Positions 1 through 5,979 of a stretch of DNA of 8,551 bases are shown here, piece by piece (position 1 is the stretch's first letter; each line of letters opens with the position of its first letter). Origin of the DNA: Paracoccaceae bacterium (GTDB taxonomy: Bacteria; Pseudomonadota; Alphaproteobacteria; Rhodobacterales; Rhodobacteraceae); NCBI GenBank assembly GCA_026709725.1, contig JAPOSK010000137.1, forward strand, positions 1 through 8,551, given 5' to 3'. The position numbers and the translations under genes are program-made. A model generated the notes under the pieces. The model searched no databases. It worked only from the letters and a program-made list of their open reading frames with translations, and was not told the DNA's origin.

Positions 1-1
1 C

Positions 2-259
2 TTCGGGAAGCTGATTCAGGTCCGGGTGCCAGAGGATGAAGCGACCTCAACCCTTCGGAGCTTCGACCTCGATGTCATTCCGGTTGACCAGGAGATCGCA
101 TTTCTTGCCGGCTCGCTCATACAACTGAATCATGAATACGGGCTTAGCCTTGCTGATCGTTCTTGTCTGGCGACGGCAATCAGTCGGAATGAACCTGTCG
201 TGACCGCTGACAGGGTTTGGGCGAACATGAAACATAAGGGGATTATATCGACTGGTTGA
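2..259 (+). CDS. VapC-family PIN-domain toxin, C-terminal part (5' end outside the window)
   Basis: The reading frame is open from base 2 and ends at TGA 257-259; the GTG at 26 is an internal codon rather than a convincing start, because family resemblance continues upstream of it. The visible 85 residues match the C-terminal part of VapC-like PIN proteins, which are Mg2+-dependent ribonucleases acting as the toxin of type II toxin-antitoxin pairs. The key signs are the GLSLADRSCLATA block, whose Asp (codon 155-157) is a PIN acidic residue, and VVTADRVWANM, whose Asp (codon 209-211) is the following one. The N-terminal third, with the first catalytic Asp and Glu, lies outside the window, as would the usual upstream antitoxin gene, so activity cannot be judged. 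The family assignment is by recognition of these motifs and is fairly secure; the RNA target is unknown. Confidence 0.82.
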   Translation, partial: FGKLIQVRVPEDEATSTLRSFDLDVIPVDQEIAFLAGSLIQLNHEYGLSLADRSCLATAISRNEPVVTADRVWANMKHKGIISTG

Positions 260-395
260 CAGAATCTAAATTGGTTCAAGTAAATCAGTTTGTTACAACA
301 AACTTTGCCAGATATTTCATTGATACTTCAAGTGCTTGGATATCATCGGGTATTTTGATTCCTATCAACTTAAGTATACAATCCCTAAACATAAA
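260..395. other. AT-rich intergenic spacer between vapC and the hipA remnant
   Basis: This 136-base stretch is about 31% G+C (42 G/C by my count), far below the flanking genes. It holds no credible ORF. It contains a perfect 18-base palindrome at 287-304, an imperfect dyad at 321-345 (outer arms TGATA/TATCA, inner CAAG/CTTG), and CTTAAG and GTATAC palindromes near 369-379. The abrupt change in composition is consistent with acquired DNA or with a leftover toxin-antitoxin control region; that reading is inference. Confidence 0.6.
287..304. repeat. Perfect 18-bp palindrome downstream of vapC
   Basis: AGTTTGTTACAACAAACT is an exact inverted repeat with 8-base arms around AC, beginning 28 bases after the vapC stop. 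As RNA it could form a 7-bp stem with a TACA loop. The bases that follow (TTGCCAGATATTTC) include no clean T-run, so a factor-independent terminator is only weakly supported. A dimeric repressor site is the other possibility. Confidence 0.5.
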
Positions 396-439
396 GGCCT
401 TTGACATCATCGTCATCCGATGACCTGACGTCAAAGGCC
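396..439. repeat. Inverted repeat at the junction with the hipA remnant
   Basis: Perfect 10-base arms, GGCCTTTGAC (396-405) and GTCAAAGGCC (430-439), flank 24 bases. The inner part forms a second stem, GTCAT (412-416) with ATGAC (420-424). No T-run follows the right arm. The element sits exactly where AT-rich spacer gives way to GC-rich sequence resembling hipA, so it may mark a recombination junction or the end of a lost element. No matching copy or target-site duplication is visible in the window. Confidence 0.5.
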
Positions 440-919
440 GTTGTCAGCGGGTACTGCCCTTATCAGATCAGCATGGATTTCGATTTCAAACTGCCGGGCG
501 CGTATTCCCGTGAGCAGGCATTGCAGACGATCCAATCTCCCGCCCTGCCGACCGAGGATGTCGAACAACGGGTGCGCCGTGCACTGTTCAGCATCCTTGC
601 CCGCAACCAGGATGACCATGTCAAGAATATCGGATTTGTCATGGACAGGGAGGGTGAGTGGCATCTCGCACCGGCTTTCGATGCAGTCTGCAGCGACAAT
701 CCGCATGGCACCCGGACCTCCCGACACCGGATGAGTCTCAATGGAAAACGCGATGGATTGACCTTGAGAGATCCTGTCGCGTTTGGAGAATTTGCCGGGC
801 TGCGTTCCGGCAGTGCGGCAGGGCCCCGGAGACTCCGGGTGGTGATACCCGCCTCGTTCACTCTTCCCTGTTTATTGCCAGCAGAGTGCGATGGTGCCGG
901 GGTCGGGGATTGTCGCTGA
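401..919 (+). pseudogene. HipA-type serine/threonine kinase remnant (C-terminal lobe only)
   Basis: The open frame begins at a TTG (401) inside an inverted repeat and runs 172 codons. From roughly base 440 to 820 it resembles the C-terminal lobe of HipA kinases, the toxin of HipBA modules. Visible signs are MDFDFKLPGAYS, then the catalytic loop RNQDDHVKN (602-628), then HLAPAFD (662-682) with the metal-binding Asp, then SRHRMSLNGKRDG. In family members these lie well past the middle of a protein of about 400 residues. Here the whole N-terminal lobe, including the ATP-binding loop, is absent, no hipB-like gene precedes it, and resemblance ends near AGLRSGSA (about 821), leaving an unrelated tail. 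The catalytic residues are intact, but a fragment of this size should not be an active kinase. I call it a decayed gene. A functional short derivative is possible but less likely. Confidence 0.72.
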
Positions 920-1097
920 TGGCTTCAAAAGAGCGGTTGCTGTCCGTTGGCGGGCGGGGTGAATGCAACCGTGAGTCCTGGCTGCTGCCGGTGGAGGATT
1001 CGTGTGACTGATGTCTTCAAGGGGGGTCCGCATGGAACCACAACGCCGGACCGCATCCTGATCGCCGTCAGCAGGTTCCCGGGCAGATGGCGTGCCT
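822..1097. other. Gene-free stretch between the hipA remnant and the clpA stop
   Basis: The ORFs here have no recognisable family features and continue from, or overlap, neighbouring frames. A short perfect dyad occurs at 825-839 (CCCGGAG A CTCCGGG), and an imperfect dyad lies near 1067-1092 just beyond the clpA stop. Neither is followed by a T-run on either strand, so I see no clear terminator for clpA. The sequence is otherwise unremarkable GC-rich DNA, possibly further decayed coding sequence. Confidence 0.45.
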
Positions 1098-3434
1098 CTA
1101 TCTGGACAGAAGGGGGACCTTTCCGACAGGCAGACGCTTCTTCCTGTGGGGTTCGATGCTGAATTCGAGATCGTCATCCACCAGATTGATGGTCACAGTT
1201 CCGCCCTTCCTGAGTTTGCCGAAGAGGATTTCGTCGGCCAGTGGTTGTTTGACCTTCTCCTGAATCAATCGGGCCAGTGGGCGTGCACCCATTGTGCCGT
1301 CATAGCCTTCGCGGGCCATCCAGAGAGCGGCCTCCTCGCTGATGGTGATGCTGACATTCCGCTCGATCAGCTGCCCCTCAAGCTGGATGATGAATTTCTC
1401 AACAACCCTGATAACGGTCTCTTCCTCCAGCGGGGCAAAGCTGATGATCGCATCAAGCCGGTTGCGGAACTCCGGCGGAAACAGGGTTTCAATTGCCTTG
1501 AGGTCCTCCCCCTCTCGACGATCACGGGCAAATCCGAGAGCCGCGCGGGACTGTTCGACAGCACCGGCGTTGGTCGTCAGGATCAGGATGGTGTTCCGGA
1601 AATCCACTTCCCGGCCATTGTGATCCGTCAGCTTGCCGTAATCCATGACCTGGAGAAGGATGTTCGAGACTTCGGGATGCGCCTTCTCGATCTCATCAAA
1701 GAGGATGACGCAGTGGGGATTCTCGTCAACGCCATCAGTCAGTATTCCGCCCTGGTCGAATCCGACATAGCCCGGCGGAGCACCAACCAGACGCGAGACT
1801 GTGTGCCGCTCCATGTATTCACTCATATCAAAGCGGATGAGTTTTGCGCCGAGAGTCTGTGACAATTGCCGCGCCACCTCGGTCTTGCCGACGCCCGTCG
1901 GTCCGGCGAAGAGGTATGAGCCGATCGGTTTTTCCGGCTCCCGGAGACCGGCGCGACTGAGTTTTATGGCTCCGGTCAGGGCATCAATGGCCGGATCCTG
2001 ACCAAAGACCACAAGTTTGAGATTGTCTTCGAGGTCATTCAGCAGGGCTGAATCCGATTTTGACAGCTGCTTGGGCGGGATGCGGGCTATTTTGGCAATG
2101 ACATTCTCGATCTCCTTGCCGCGGATGGTTTTGCGACGGGCGCGCCCCGTCACCAGCTGCTGGGAAGCCCCCGCTTCATCAATCACATCAATCGCCTTGT
2201 CAGGAAATTTGCGGTTGCTTACATAACGTGCCGTGAGTTCGACAGTTGTCCGGAGGGCATCATCGGTGAACCGCACCATGTGGTGCTCTTCGAACCGTTT
2301 TCGCAAACCTTTGAGAATCCTGATGGTTTCCTCATCTGTCGGCTCCGGGACGTCAATTTTCTGGAAGCGCCGTGACAGAGCCCGATCACGTTCGAAATAC
2401 TGTTTGTATTCCTTGTAGGTTGTGGAGCCAATGCATCTGAGACTGCCATCCTGAAGGCTGGGTTTCAGGATATTCGACGCATCCATTGAACCTCCGCCCG
2501 CTGATCCGGCACCGACCAGTGTGTGGACCTCATCGATGAAAAGAACAGCGTTCTGTTTTTTCTTGATGGCCTTGATGACCTTTGTCAGCCGTTCCTCGAA
2601 ATCACCCCGATAGCGGGTTCCGGCCAGCAGGGTGCCAAGTTCAAGGCTGAAGAATGTCAGATCCTGGATTTTTTCGGGCACATCGCCGGATTCCACCATA
2701 CGGGCGATCCCTTCAACAATCGAGGTCTTGCCAACACCCGGATCTCCAACCAGAAGCGGATTGTTCTTGTTTCTTCTGAGCAGTGTCTGAAAGCAGCGCT
2801 GGACTTCTCCCTTTCGGCCGATCAGGGGATCAGTGCGGCCCTCGCGGGCCTTGGCATTCAGATCAACACAGTAAAGAGCGAGAGGGGATTTCTTGGTTCT
2901 GCTCCGTGAACGCGTCCGCTCGCCTTCCTTGTCATCAGCGTCACTGACGGCTTCCTGAGGCACATCCGGGCCGGACTGTTTCGCGATCCCATGGGCGACA
3001 TATCGGGTGAGGTCATAGCGTGAAAGATCGAATTCCTTGAGAATCAGGACCGCCTTGCTCCTGGTCTCCGAATACATGGCAATCAGGACGTTGATTCCGG
3101 TGACCTCTTCAGTCCGTCGTGCGGACAGGACGTGAAATGTTGCCCGGTTGATGACATTCTCCACAGACACGGTTGGCGGGATGGTTGTGGTCTCCCCATC
3201 CTCGCCCTGCTCGCCTTCGGGGCCTGCCTTTTCTCCGTTGTTGAAATTGGCCATGACCCGTTCCCGGATTTTGTCCGGATCAACTCCACAGGCCTTGATG
3301 GCCTCTCTGGCATCGGTATCAATGGTGAGGGCCAGCAACAGATGTTCGAGAGTCATGTAGTCATGATTGAACTGTCTGGCGATTCCGTAGACCTCATTGA
3401 TCGCGTTCGCCAGTGACTGTGATATCTTAGGCAA
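1098..3434 (-). CDS. clpA: ATP-dependent Clp protease ATP-binding subunit ClpA
   Basis: ClpA is a cytoplasmic hexameric AAA+ unfoldase that threads substrates into ClpP. The 778-residue product has the expected order. An N-domain comes first (about 1-150, starting PKISQSLANAI and including YMTLEHLLLALT), followed by a hydrophilic linker. D1 carries Walker A GDPGVGKT (230-237), Walker B AVLFIDE (296-302) and Arg pair SRRFQK near 355. D2 carries Walker A GPTGVGKT (511-518), Walker B VILFDE (576-581), a LGF tripeptide (633-635) at the ClpP-docking loop, PEFRNR and sensor-2 GARP. I chose the TTG at 3434-3432 because GGAG (3445-3442) lies 7 bases before it and the N-domain starts there; the frame also opens at TTG 3467, and the first ATG lies inside the N-domain. 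No clpS is adjacent. A 39-codon ORF overlaps the start by 8 bases. The short loop tripeptide and two AAA modules without a ClpB middle domain separate it from ClpB. Confidence 0.96.
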   Translation of the reverse strand: MPKISQSLANAINEVYGIARQFNHDYMTLEHLLLALTIDTDAREAIKACGVDPDKIRERVMANFNNGEKAGPEGEQGEDGETTTIPPTVSVENVINRATFHVLSARRTEEVTGINVLIAMYSETRSKAVLILKEFDLSRYDLTRYVAHGIAKQSGPDVPQEAVSDADDKEGERTRSRSRTKKSPLALYCVDLNAKAREGRTDPLIGRKGEVQRCFQTLLRRNKNNPLLVGDPGVGKTSIVEGIARMVESGDVPEKIQDLTFFSLELGTLLAGTRYRGDFEERLTKVIKAIKKKQNAVLFIDEVHTLVGAGSAGGGSMDASNILKPSLQDGSLRCIGSTTYKEYKQYFERDRALSRRFQKIDVPEPTDEETIRILKGLRKRFEEHHMVRFTDDALRTTVELTARYVSNRKFPDKAIDVIDEAGASQQLVTGRARRKTIRGKEIENVIAKIARIPPKQLSKSDSALLNDLEDNLKLVVFGQDPAIDALTGAIKLSRAGLREPEKPIGSYLFAGPTGVGKTEVARQLSQTLGAKLIRFDMSEYMERHTVSRLVGAPPGYVGFDQGGILTDGVDENPHCVILFDEIEKAHPEVSNILLQVMDYGKLTDHNGREVDFRNTILILTTNAGAVEQSRAALGFARDRREGEDLKAIETLFPPEFRNRLDAIISFAPLEEETVIRVVEKFIIQLEGQLIERNVSITISEEAALWMAREGYDGTMGARPLARLIQEKVKQPLADEILFGKLRKGGTVTINLVDDDLEFSIEPHRKKRLPVGKVPLLSR

Positions 3435-3546
3435 AGCCAAACTCCATCCAGATCTGCGAGCGGGCAACCGGGATCAGCCACGCACCCTGTTGATGGTAGG
3501 GGGCAATGACTTCCGAATCAAGGTTTATGCCGAAAAATCTTTCCAT
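3427..3546 (-). CDS. Possible small ORF (39 residues) overlapping the clpA start
   Basis: On the minus strand an ATG at 3546-3544 opens a 39-codon frame ending at TAA 3429-3427, inside the first codons of clpA. It begins 40 bases after the gloB stop, and an in-frame TGA six codons upstream closes it off, so it is not the tail of a longer frame. AGG about 6 bases before the ATG is a modest ribosome-binding site, and the clpA ribosome-binding site lies inside this ORF. The peptide starts MERFFGINLDSEV and ends SQIWMEFGFA; it is moderately hydrophobic, with no signal peptide or clear membrane segment, and I do not recognise it. It does not look like ClpS. It could be a real coupled peptide, a leader that sets clpA translation, or a chance frame. 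Confidence 0.35.
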   Translation of the reverse strand: MERFFGINLDSEVIAPYHQQGAWLIPVARSQIWMEFGFA

Positions 3547-3586
3547 GCCGGCCTGCGAAGGTCAATTGACGGTGCCCCGAACATTC

Positions 3587-4366
3587 CTAAAACCGGTCCT
3601 TGCGTTTCCGGATCTCGGCAAAAACCTCGGCATCCGATGCGTTTGCCATACCGACACGGTCCTTGACTTCCGGCAGTGCCGCGCGCAGGAAAGGGTTCGT
3701 GGCCTTTTCAAGTGCCAGTGTGGTGGGGACCGTCGGAAGGTTCCCTGACCGTTTCTCCCGTATATCAGCCATCCGGTCCACAAGCTCGGCATTATCAGGC
3801 TCGATGGTCAGGGCAAACTCGCCGTTTGCCAGCGTGTATTCATGCCCTGAATAAATCAGGGTGCTGTCGGGCAGACAGGCGAGTTTTTGGAGACTTGCCC
3901 ACATCATTGGCGGTGTTCCCTCGAACACGCGCCCGCACCCCAGCGCCATGAGTGAATCAGCCGTAAATGCCGCTCCGGGGATGATGTAGGCGATATGCCC
4001 GACAGTGTGACCGGAGACATCGATGACCGAGGCGGTCATGCCGCAAAGGTCGAATGTGCTGCCATCTGCAACCTCCCGGTCCAGCGTCGGCAGACGCCGC
4101 CGATCCCTGTCATGTCCGATAACCGTAACATCAAATTCGTTTCTGAGTTGCTCAATCCCCTGTATATGGTCATCATGATGGTGCGTAATCAGGATTGTAT
4201 CAAGCGTCCACCCCTCCTGCCGCAAGGCGGACACAATCGGGTCGGCCTCCGGTGCGTCGACGAGTGCTGTCCCGCCCGTTTGGCTGGAATGAATGATGTA
4301 GGCGTAGTTGTCCGAGAGGCAGGGGACGACCTTGACAGTGTATGCGTCCGGCACATGTGGCTCCAT
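3587..4366 (-). CDS. gloB: Hydroxyacylglutathione hydrolase (glyoxalase II)
   Basis: GloB hydrolyses S-D-lactoylglutathione to D-lactate and glutathione, the second step of methylglyoxal detoxification, in the cytoplasm. The 259-residue product is a metallo-beta-lactamase-fold protein with the glyoxalase II pattern: VVPCLSDNYAYII (13-25); metal motif THHHDDH (61-67), giving His62, His64, Asp66 and His67; SGHTVGH (118-124) with His120; FTADSLMALGCGRVFEG (134-150) with the bridging Asp137; SGHEYTLAN (173-181) with His175; and the C-terminal KATNPFLRA. All metal ligands are present. The ATG at 4366 has no clear ribosome-binding site. GTG at 4354-4352 has GGAG six bases upstream and would give 255 residues, the usual family length, so it may be the true start. 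It is transcribed toward clpA and is back to back with a methyltransferase. Confidence 0.94.
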   Translation of the reverse strand: MEPHVPDAYTVKVVPCLSDNYAYIIHSSQTGGTALVDAPEADPIVSALRQEGWTLDTILITHHHDDHIQGIEQLRNEFDVTVIGHDRDRRRLPTLDREVADGSTFDLCGMTASVIDVSGHTVGHIAYIIPGAAFTADSLMALGCGRVFEGTPPMMWASLQKLACLPDSTLIYSGHEYTLANGEFALTIEPDNAELVDRMADIREKRSGNLPTVPTTLALEKATNPFLRAALPEVKDRVGMANASDAEVFAEIRKRKDRF

Positions 4367-4389
4367 TTTACTGTGGTTGGTGACTGATC
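4367..4389. promoter_or_regulatory. 23-bp divergent gap between gloB and the methyltransferase
   Basis: The ATGs of two diverging genes are separated by only 23 bases (35 if gloB starts at GTG 4354). This is too short for two independent sigma-70 promoters, so at least one promoter must lie within a coding region or the two must overlap. GGTGA (4379-4383) probably serves as the ribosome-binding site of the plus-strand gene. I could not identify -35/-10 boxes with confidence. Confidence 0.3.
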
Positions 4390-5175
4390 ATGAATACCCC
4401 CCTTGATGATTCAATGCACCCGCAAATCCGGAACCTCAACCGATTTTATCATCAGACCGATCTCGGTCGCTATGTTCAGGGGGTCCTGCTCAATCACATT
4501 CGAAACTTCTGGCCCGATATCAGGGGCCGGACAATTCTCGGTTATGGCTATGCGTGTCCGCTCGATTCATGGTTGGCGGATTCCTATCGGACTGTCTACC
4601 TGATGCCCGACAGCCAGGGTGCCGAGCCCTGGATCGGCAAGCGGGGAAACGTTGTCGTCGAATCATCGGATGCACACTGGCCCCTTCCGACAAGCAGTCT
4701 TGAGCTTTGTGTTATCCTGCACGGTCTTGAGACCTGTTCGCATGCCTCCACCCTGCTCTCGGAATGCTGGCGCACCCTGGCACCGGAAGGTGTCGTCCTG
4801 GTCATCGTGCCCAATCGTGCCGGTTTCTGGGCACGGCGTGACAGTACGCCGTTCGGTTTTGGTCGACCGTATTCATCATCCCAGATTGAATCGCTCATGC
4901 AGGAATGCCGCCTTGAGCCCATAAGCCGTGCCGCGGCCCTCTTCGGACCTCCGGGACCAAGGGCCACGGTTGGCAGGATGGCACCCACCATTGATCGGGT
5001 TGCCCGCCACATGCCGATCGGCTATGCGGCGGGCATTCATTTGCTCATGGCCCGAAAGCGGGTCTTCTCTACCCACCGCAGCGGCATTGGGGAAACTGTC
5101 AAATCCAAACTGGCTTCCCTGCAGGGGCATGGTATTGCTGAACCGGGGCCGGCTTCGGGACGCAGTCGATCCTGA
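4390..5175 (+). CDS. Class I SAM-dependent methyltransferase (Methyltransf_11-like)
   Basis: The 261-residue product looks like a type 11 methyltransferase of the kind found beside gloB in alphaproteobacteria. It has an N-terminal helix region (about 10-45, RNLNRFYHQTDLGRYVQ); a motif I position TILGYGYACP (48-57) that is less glycine-rich than the usual GxGxG; an acidic motif II position around LMPDSQGAEPW (71-81); WPLPTSSLELCVILHGLE (97-114), the usual (D/E)LPF-D-V segment; and ECWRTLAPEGVVLVIVPNR (125-143), the familiar R-L-P-G-V-V segment. No membrane segment is evident. The last 35 residues are basic and Ser/Gly-rich. ATG 4390 has GGTGA six bases upstream; ATG 4414 (Met9) is an alternative nearer to where family similarity starts. 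The substrate is unknown, and nothing around it identifies one. Confidence 0.8.
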   Translation: MNTPLDDSMHPQIRNLNRFYHQTDLGRYVQGVLLNHIRNFWPDIRGRTILGYGYACPLDSWLADSYRTVYLMPDSQGAEPWIGKRGNVVVESSDAHWPLPTSSLELCVILHGLETCSHASTLLSECWRTLAPEGVVLVIVPNRAGFWARRDSTPFGFGRPYSSSQIESLMQECRLEPISRAAALFGPPGPRATVGRMAPTIDRVARHMPIGYAAGIHLLMARKRVFSTHRSGIGETVKSKLASLQGHGIAEPGPASGRSRS

Positions 5176-5220
5176 TGCATGGATGCGGATCCGGGCCCTG
5201 ATTCGGGTTTTCCACCGCAG

Positions 5221-5252
5221 GATGTCCCTGATCCGGTCGGATCAGGGACATC
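5221..5252. terminator. Perfect 14-bp hairpin after the methyltransferase (possible terminator)
   Basis: GATGTCCCTGATCC and GGATCAGGGACATC are exact inverted repeats separated by GGTC, giving a very stable stem 46 bases after the methyltransferase stop. Neither strand has a T-run next to the stem, so this is not a textbook factor-independent terminator. It could still end or protect the upstream transcript, act as a DNA-binding site, or belong to a leader of the atp operon if transcription starts upstream. The dyad itself is certain; the role is not. Confidence 0.4.
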
Positions 5253-5282
5253 TGAGGCCCTGCTGCCGGAGGAGGGTCCGAT

Positions 5283-5311
5283 GCGCCGGCATGATTGACG
5301 TCGCCGGGCGC
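5283..5311. repeat. GC-rich dyad upstream of atpH
   Basis: GCGCCGGC (5283-5290) pairs with GCCGGGCGC (5303-5311), with one bulged C and a 12-base loop that includes TTGACG. No T-run follows. It lies just upstream of the weak promoter candidate and could be an operator or a transcript hairpin. In DNA this rich in G+C it could also be chance. Confidence 0.3.
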
Positions 5312-5322
5312 GGGAAGCCGTA

Positions 5323-5351
5323 TTGTCAAGATGTCCGGCCTCTGTTATCTG
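5323..5351 (+). promoter_or_regulatory. Weak sigma-70-like promoter candidate for atpHAGD
   Basis: TTGTCA (5323-5328) matches the -35 consensus at 5 of 6 positions and is followed after exactly 17 bases by TATCTG (5346-5351), which matches only the first half of the -10 box. A start near 5358 would give a leader of about 60 bases before the atpH GTG. It is the best pair I found between the hairpins and atpH, but the -10 match is poor. Confidence 0.27.
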
Positions 5352-5418
5352 ACACCACTGTCGCCGGAAGGGGTCTTTTGGCACACCCATCCCATCGTGA
5401 ACGCATGTGAGGTTCAGA

Positions 5419-5976
5419 GTGTCGCAGAATGTGTCATTGTCATCCGGCATCGCATCCCGGTATGCACAGGCGATCTTTGATCTGGCACGCGAGGATGGGG
5501 GACTGGCGGTCCTGTCCGGTGATGTGGAGCGCATCCGGGAGGCCTTCCGGGGCAGCCCGGACCTGCAGACCCTGATCTGCTCCCCCATCTACATGCGGGA
5601 TGAGGCGACCCGGGCGATTCAGGGTGTCGCAGAACATCTTGGACTGAGCACAGTGATGACCAACACACTGGCCCTGATGGCCAGCAAGCGCCGCCTCTTC
5701 ACCCTGCCGCAATTCATGGACCGGCTTGATGCCATGATTGACGAGGCAAACGGTGTGACAACGGCTGAGGTTCTCTCAGCAGATCCGCTTGAAGAGGATG
5801 ACCTGCAGCGTCTCGGAGATGTTCTGCGCCGCAAGACCGGCAAGGATGTCCGATTGACAGTCAGGGTTGATCCGGGTGTGATCAGCGGACTGGTTGTTCG
5901 GCTGGGCTCCCGGCTCGTGGACAACTCTCTGCGGACGAAATTAACCACGATGAGACAGGGTTTACGCGAGGTTTAA
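5419..5976 (+). CDS. atpH: F1F0 ATP synthase subunit delta
   Basis: Delta is the peripheral-stalk subunit that ties the top of the F1 head to F0 subunit b on the cytoplasmic face of the membrane. The 185-residue product is full length for the family. It starts SQNVSLSSGIASRYAQAIFD, the helical N-domain that binds alpha, and ends with the C-terminal family segment GLVVRLGSRLVDNSLRTKL (about 157-175). I chose GTG 5419 because GAGG (5409-5412) lies six bases before it and the conserved N-terminus begins there; the frame also opens at GTG 5407, which would add four residues and has no comparable ribosome-binding site. Its TAA (5974-5976) is three bases before the atpA ATG, so the two are probably translated together. 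Confidence 0.95.
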   Translation: MSQNVSLSSGIASRYAQAIFDLAREDGGLAVLSGDVERIREAFRGSPDLQTLICSPIYMRDEATRAIQGVAEHLGLSTVMTNTLALMASKRRLFTLPQFMDRLDAMIDEANGVTTAEVLSADPLEEDDLQRLGDVLRRKTGKDVRLTVRVDPGVISGLVVRLGSRLVDNSLRTKLTTMRQGLREV

Positions 5977-5979
5977 TTG

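Larger units (their letters stand above)
5176..5418. other. Structured intergenic region before the atp genes
   Basis: These 243 bases carry no convincing gene. They contain a near-direct repeat (CCCTGATTCGG at 5196-5206 and CCCTGATCCGG at 5226-5236), a perfect 14-bp hairpin (5221-5252), a GC-rich dyad (5283-5311), a weak promoter candidate (5323-5351) and the atpH ribosome-binding site. The region must hold both the end of the methyltransferase transcript and, most probably, the start of the F1 operon transcript. Confidence 0.55.

Noticed and set aside
825..839. Short perfect dyad CCCGGAG A CTCCGGG as a terminator
   Set aside because: No T-run on either side, and it lies in the tail of a decayed gene; short GC dyads are expected by chance in this DNA.
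658..1011. 117-codon plus-strand ORF overlapping the hipA remnant
   Set aside because: Composition-driven frame (Arg/Cys/Trp-rich); it does not continue the HipA similarity in a shifted frame as far as I can read.
1067..1092. Imperfect dyad beyond the clpA stop as its terminator
   Set aside because: The stem has a mismatch and a wobble pair, the loop is long, and no T-run follows on the minus strand.
1092..1862. 256-codon plus-strand ORF
   Set aside because: It lies antisense to the 3' part of clpA, whose protein has all expected motifs; the plus-strand product has no recognisable family features and no good ribosome-binding site.
3427..3546. The small ORF as a truncated clpS
   Set aside because: None of the ClpS core pattern (NDD.TPMEFV, H..G) can be seen in the 39 residues.
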